Below, in pieces: positions 60,871-64,000 of a DNA stretch of 64,000 bases (position 1 is the stretch's first letter; every line of letters starts with the position of its first letter). The translations under genes and the position numbers were made by a program. Below the pieces are notes generated by a model, which saw nothing but the letters and a program-made list of their open reading frames with translations, did not search any database and was not told the DNA's origin. The DNA is from Rotaria sordida (Eukaryota; Rotifera; Eurotatoria; Philodinida; Philodinidae): the NCBI GenBank assembly GCA_905250125.1, contig CAJNOL010000021.1:1-64000 (forward strand), written 5' to 3'.

Positions 60871-62757
60871 TTAAGCAATAGTACAAGCACTTTCGGATGG
60901 TGGCATTCCTTGTGGTATTGGCATTTCTCGAGCTTCTTTTACTTCACGTGCATGTTTATCTTCTTTATACGGCTAGAATATAGAAGAATTTAAGAATTAA
61001 AAGAAAAATAAATGTTTGTGCTTTTTTTTTCTTACTTTGCCAACATTTCGACCAATATCAAATGCTCGATAAGTATTCTCAGAAAATAAACTATTTAATT
61101 TAGCTGGAATATATTCTTCAGCAGGTAAAATTCCATGTGTTGGATTATTATCAAGTGGTGCTAAGTCAGCTGCAGCTCTTTTATGATGACTAAAGAAATT
61201 TAAAAAAAAATATAATCATTACAGTCAGTATGAGTGAAGATATAAAAACAAACATAATATTATTTTCAAAATCAACTGTTGATTGAACACGACGAATTAA
61301 TGAATCAAGTTGAAGAAAAAATGGATGACGTTGTGGTGATCCAGCTCCTTTAGTTTTAGAATATTGTTCACAAAAACTAGCTGCTTGTTGTTGAACTATA
61401 TATATAAATATTTAGATTAACTAATGTTAGTGAAAAGACAAAAATTATGACTTGCTTACCTTTGCTTGCTTCTTCAGCCGCTTTCAAAGAATTTGGTGCA
61501 TCATTTTTCTTGAGAAAATCCAATGCTTGATATGCACGTGCCTAAATAATAATAATAATAATAACGTAATATAATAAAATCTTCAATAAAATTCATACTT
61601 CAGCTAAATAAAATTTTGATTTAAGACCAAAATACATACGCCATTGTCCAATAATTTTTTCATCTAATGATACTAATTGTTGACCTAGAAATATTATTTC
61701 AATATGTCATATCACAATATCAATTTTTTTCTTTACCTCCCATATCAAAATATTGTGAAATTTGATTACTTATACTTGAAATAAGTGCATTATCTTGTTT
61801 AGCACTCATTGCTCGTGCTACCGTAACTATAAATAGATAATTATAAAAAAAAAAAATTTTCATTAAAAATTTTTCTAATTCTTAATTATAAATTTAACCT
61901 TCATGAAATTCTCCCAAACAACTATAATAATAAGCAGCAAGAATTTTTTCATTAAGATCAGAACAAGATGGTAATTTAACATCATGTAATTTTCGAAGTT
62001 CAACATCCTATTTTATTTTATAGAAAAATAAAAAAACAAATGAAAGAAAAAAAAATAAACAAACCATAACATGTTTAAACATTCCAGCTGCAGTTCGAAG
62101 TGATTTATGTACATCAAGTGCATCCTTATCACTTGGGCTAATTTTTTTTTTTTTTTATGAAAATTTAAATTTAAATGACAAGATTTTATTTTGTATATTA
62201 CTCACATACTACTTTTAGATGCAACATATGCAGCATGTTTTGTATACCACATGGCGACATTCATTGTCATACAACATATTTCAAATTGTGCATCTTGAAC
62301 ATCTCTAAAAATAAAAATATTTAATTTGAAAAAAAATTTTTTTTTTTGTATTTATACGTTATAATATCGGTTTTTGTTAATGAATCACTCCAATAAAATT
62401 TTGTTGTATAACGTAATTTCGAATCATCACTACTACCATCTGGTGATATTACAAAACCGGTTAACAAGGACATATATTGATCAAATGTATCTCGAATATT
62501 TGAAGTTTCAAGCGTTGGATTACATAATAATTGTAAAAGTTCAAGACGTAATTGACGAAGTTGACTTCAAAGAAAAACAAAAAAAAAAAAACAAAAAGGA
62601 AAACAAATTATTTTCAATTCAATATAATAAATTTATTTTTATTTTACTTGCATATTTGCATAGCATCTGTACTTGATGGTGATGTTCGATGATCAAACGA
62701 CACGATAGCCGTTGATTTTAAAGGATTTCGATGAAACCAATGATTAATTGTAAACAT
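60871..62757 (-). CDS. BROX: BRO1 domain-containing protein BROX, with C-terminal CaaX box
   Basis: BRO1-domain protein that binds the ESCRT-III subunit CHMP4; in mammals it is farnesylated and acts at the nuclear envelope. Eleven minus-strand exons: 62648-62757, 62358-62564, 62206-62304, 62065-62137, 61899-62007, 61737-61826, 61599-61684, 61460-61541, 61254-61395, 61036-61189, 60871-60972 (417 aa; human 411). The N-terminus INHWFHRNPLK matches the BROX start; further matches are ATHMWYT-like VAMWYTKHAAYV, LRTAAGMFKHV, VARAMSAKQD and the Tyr/Lys-rich AARAYQAL region. The product ends ACTIA, so the last four residues are a CaaX box (CTIA) as in mammalian BROX (which ends CYIS). The ATG follows an acceptor-like TTTTCAG, suggesting a 5' untranslated exon upstream. 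Confidence 0.93.
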
Positions 62758-64000
62758 CTGAAAATAATAACTTGTTGTTTTTTTAATAAATACAAATACA
62801 AAAAAAGTAATGAGTAATTCATCTTTCGTTTTTTGCATATGTAACTGAACTATAAATACACATATTTTGTTTGAAGAAGATATGAAGAAAAAAATAACAA
62901 AAGAAAAAAAACGATGAGAAATTTTCTATGACATGCCAAATAACTCCTAGGTCATGAGTCATGATGTTTAGATCCGTGCAGTACCATAAGAATTTGAAAC
63001 TACCAATGAGAAAAAAGAATTAAAATCTTTTTTTGATTATTGATCATCAAGTATTCTCTATGAGAAATGAGTTTACTCGATTACAATAACTACCTACTAT
63101 TCAGTTAATCGACATGCAGTTTAAAGATTTTTGACATGAGAATGAAATTGATTAGAGATTTCTACAATGTCCAATGGTCAAAATAAACAAATAGATTTAT
63201 TGATATTTAATTAACTTTGTTATTGATAAAGGGAGTTTCGAATTTTCTATTCTATTTTTGTCAGATGTTAGCTTTTGAAAAAACAAACAAAATCTGTAAC
63301 CCTTTACTCTCTCGTGGCCACTCAAATGACCATTTTGTGAAGCGATTACAGGAAATTAAAAAGTTTTGAAAATATGTCTTGTAGTCAACTCCATAGAGTA
63401 TCAATTGATAAGAAAATATTTTGTTTTATGCTGTTCCATCTTCGAAAAAGATGAATTGAAAAATCAATAAATTTGAAAAAATCACAAAAAGTTGAATTTT
63501 TTTGAATAAAATATTTTTCTATAAACAAACAAAATATATTATGGAAATGTATTGTGTAATATAGAAGAATGACAATGTCTATTACTAGTATCAATACCAT
63601 TCGAAAGTTTCACAAAAGCTAGATAGAAAAGAAATAATAAAATACAGGATGATTACTACTAATGTTTCAGAAAATCAAACCTTTCGATTTTCAGCTTCCT
63701 GAACCTGGACATAAAATTCGCCCTTATCACACAAAATAGTAGAGCAAATCATTCTCTATAAAATGAGACATACCGTTTTTTCTCTCAATGATTATTAGAG
63801 TAACCAAACGAGAGTGTACCTGGTTGGTCTGTCCATAGTATCGATATATCGAAGACATCAATATTCTATTCCAATGGTTATTTCATCAATAGCTTCTTTA
63901 TAGTCGCTATGGGAGGTAAAAGGATTAATGATCATCTTATTTCTTTTAGAAAACGTTGAGGTGATTAAATGTTTTTCAAGAAATGATGATATATTGCAAA
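62758..64000. other. upstream region of BROX to window end
   Basis: AT-rich; probably includes the BROX promoter and a 5' exon. Short open frames near 63385-63600 are unsupported. Nothing else recognised. Confidence 0.4.

Noticed and set aside
1-64000. CRISPR arrays, rRNA genes, bacterial-type operons
   Set aside because: No spaced direct repeats, rRNA signatures or bacterial gene structure seen; genes are intron-rich and animal-like.

Overview
The window is animal DNA: AT-rich, with compact genes split by many short (about 45-70 nt) GT-AG introns and a few introns above 700 nt. The gene set (CK2 beta, DNAJC8, CFAP210, egghead, GALNT7-like, DNPEP, hinderin, RNF19-like, BROX, DDX60) is metazoan. 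Three clues point to a bdelloid rotifer, probably Rotaria-like: a decayed ADP-ribosyltransferase plus TPR gene of a type I associate with bdelloids, TGTGGG-like tracts, and an Hsp104/ClpB-type relic. The species assignment is inference; no search was run.

Layout. 0.7-1.7 kb: CK2 beta (-). 2.3-3.8 kb: egghead-type mannosyltransferase (-). 5.2-10.1 kb: DNAJC8 (-), whose intron 7 carries a near-perfect 1.4 kb palindromic transposon inserted in an older foldback element. 11.6-12.1 kb: ART-TPR pseudogene (-). 13.8-16.7 kb: CFAP210 (+), converging on a short cytochrome P450-like gene (-, 16.8-18.1 kb). 18.9-25.4 kb: a gene graveyard holding a 1.37 kb terminal-inverted-repeat element studded with GACTAGTC, an Hsp104/ClpB pseudogene, two other motif-rich GC islands, a GAPDH fragment, TGTGGG-like tracts, a fragment of a secreted-protein domain and a foldback repeat. 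25.7-32.0 kb: intact 10-exon DDX60-family helicase (+). 32-38.5 kb: nothing recognised. 38.5-39.3 kb: divergent homeobox gene (-). 40.8-43 kb: two small orphan reading frames (-), both starting Met-Gly-Asn. 44.8-60.7 kb: four genes in tandem (+): GALNT7-like, DNPEP, hinderin, RNF19-like RBR ligase. 60.9-62.8 kb: BROX (-), converging on RNF19.

The genes are ordinary single-copy cellular genes (signalling, glycosylation, splicing co-chaperone, cilium, RNA helicase, proteolysis, ubiquitin, ESCRT-related) and do not form a pathway. Every multi-exon model was assembled by hand from reading frame, splice signals and remembered family alignments; in each one the exon lengths and phases sum to an intact reading frame. 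The most unusual content is the repeat and relic material at 5.4-7.4 kb and 18.9-25.4 kb.
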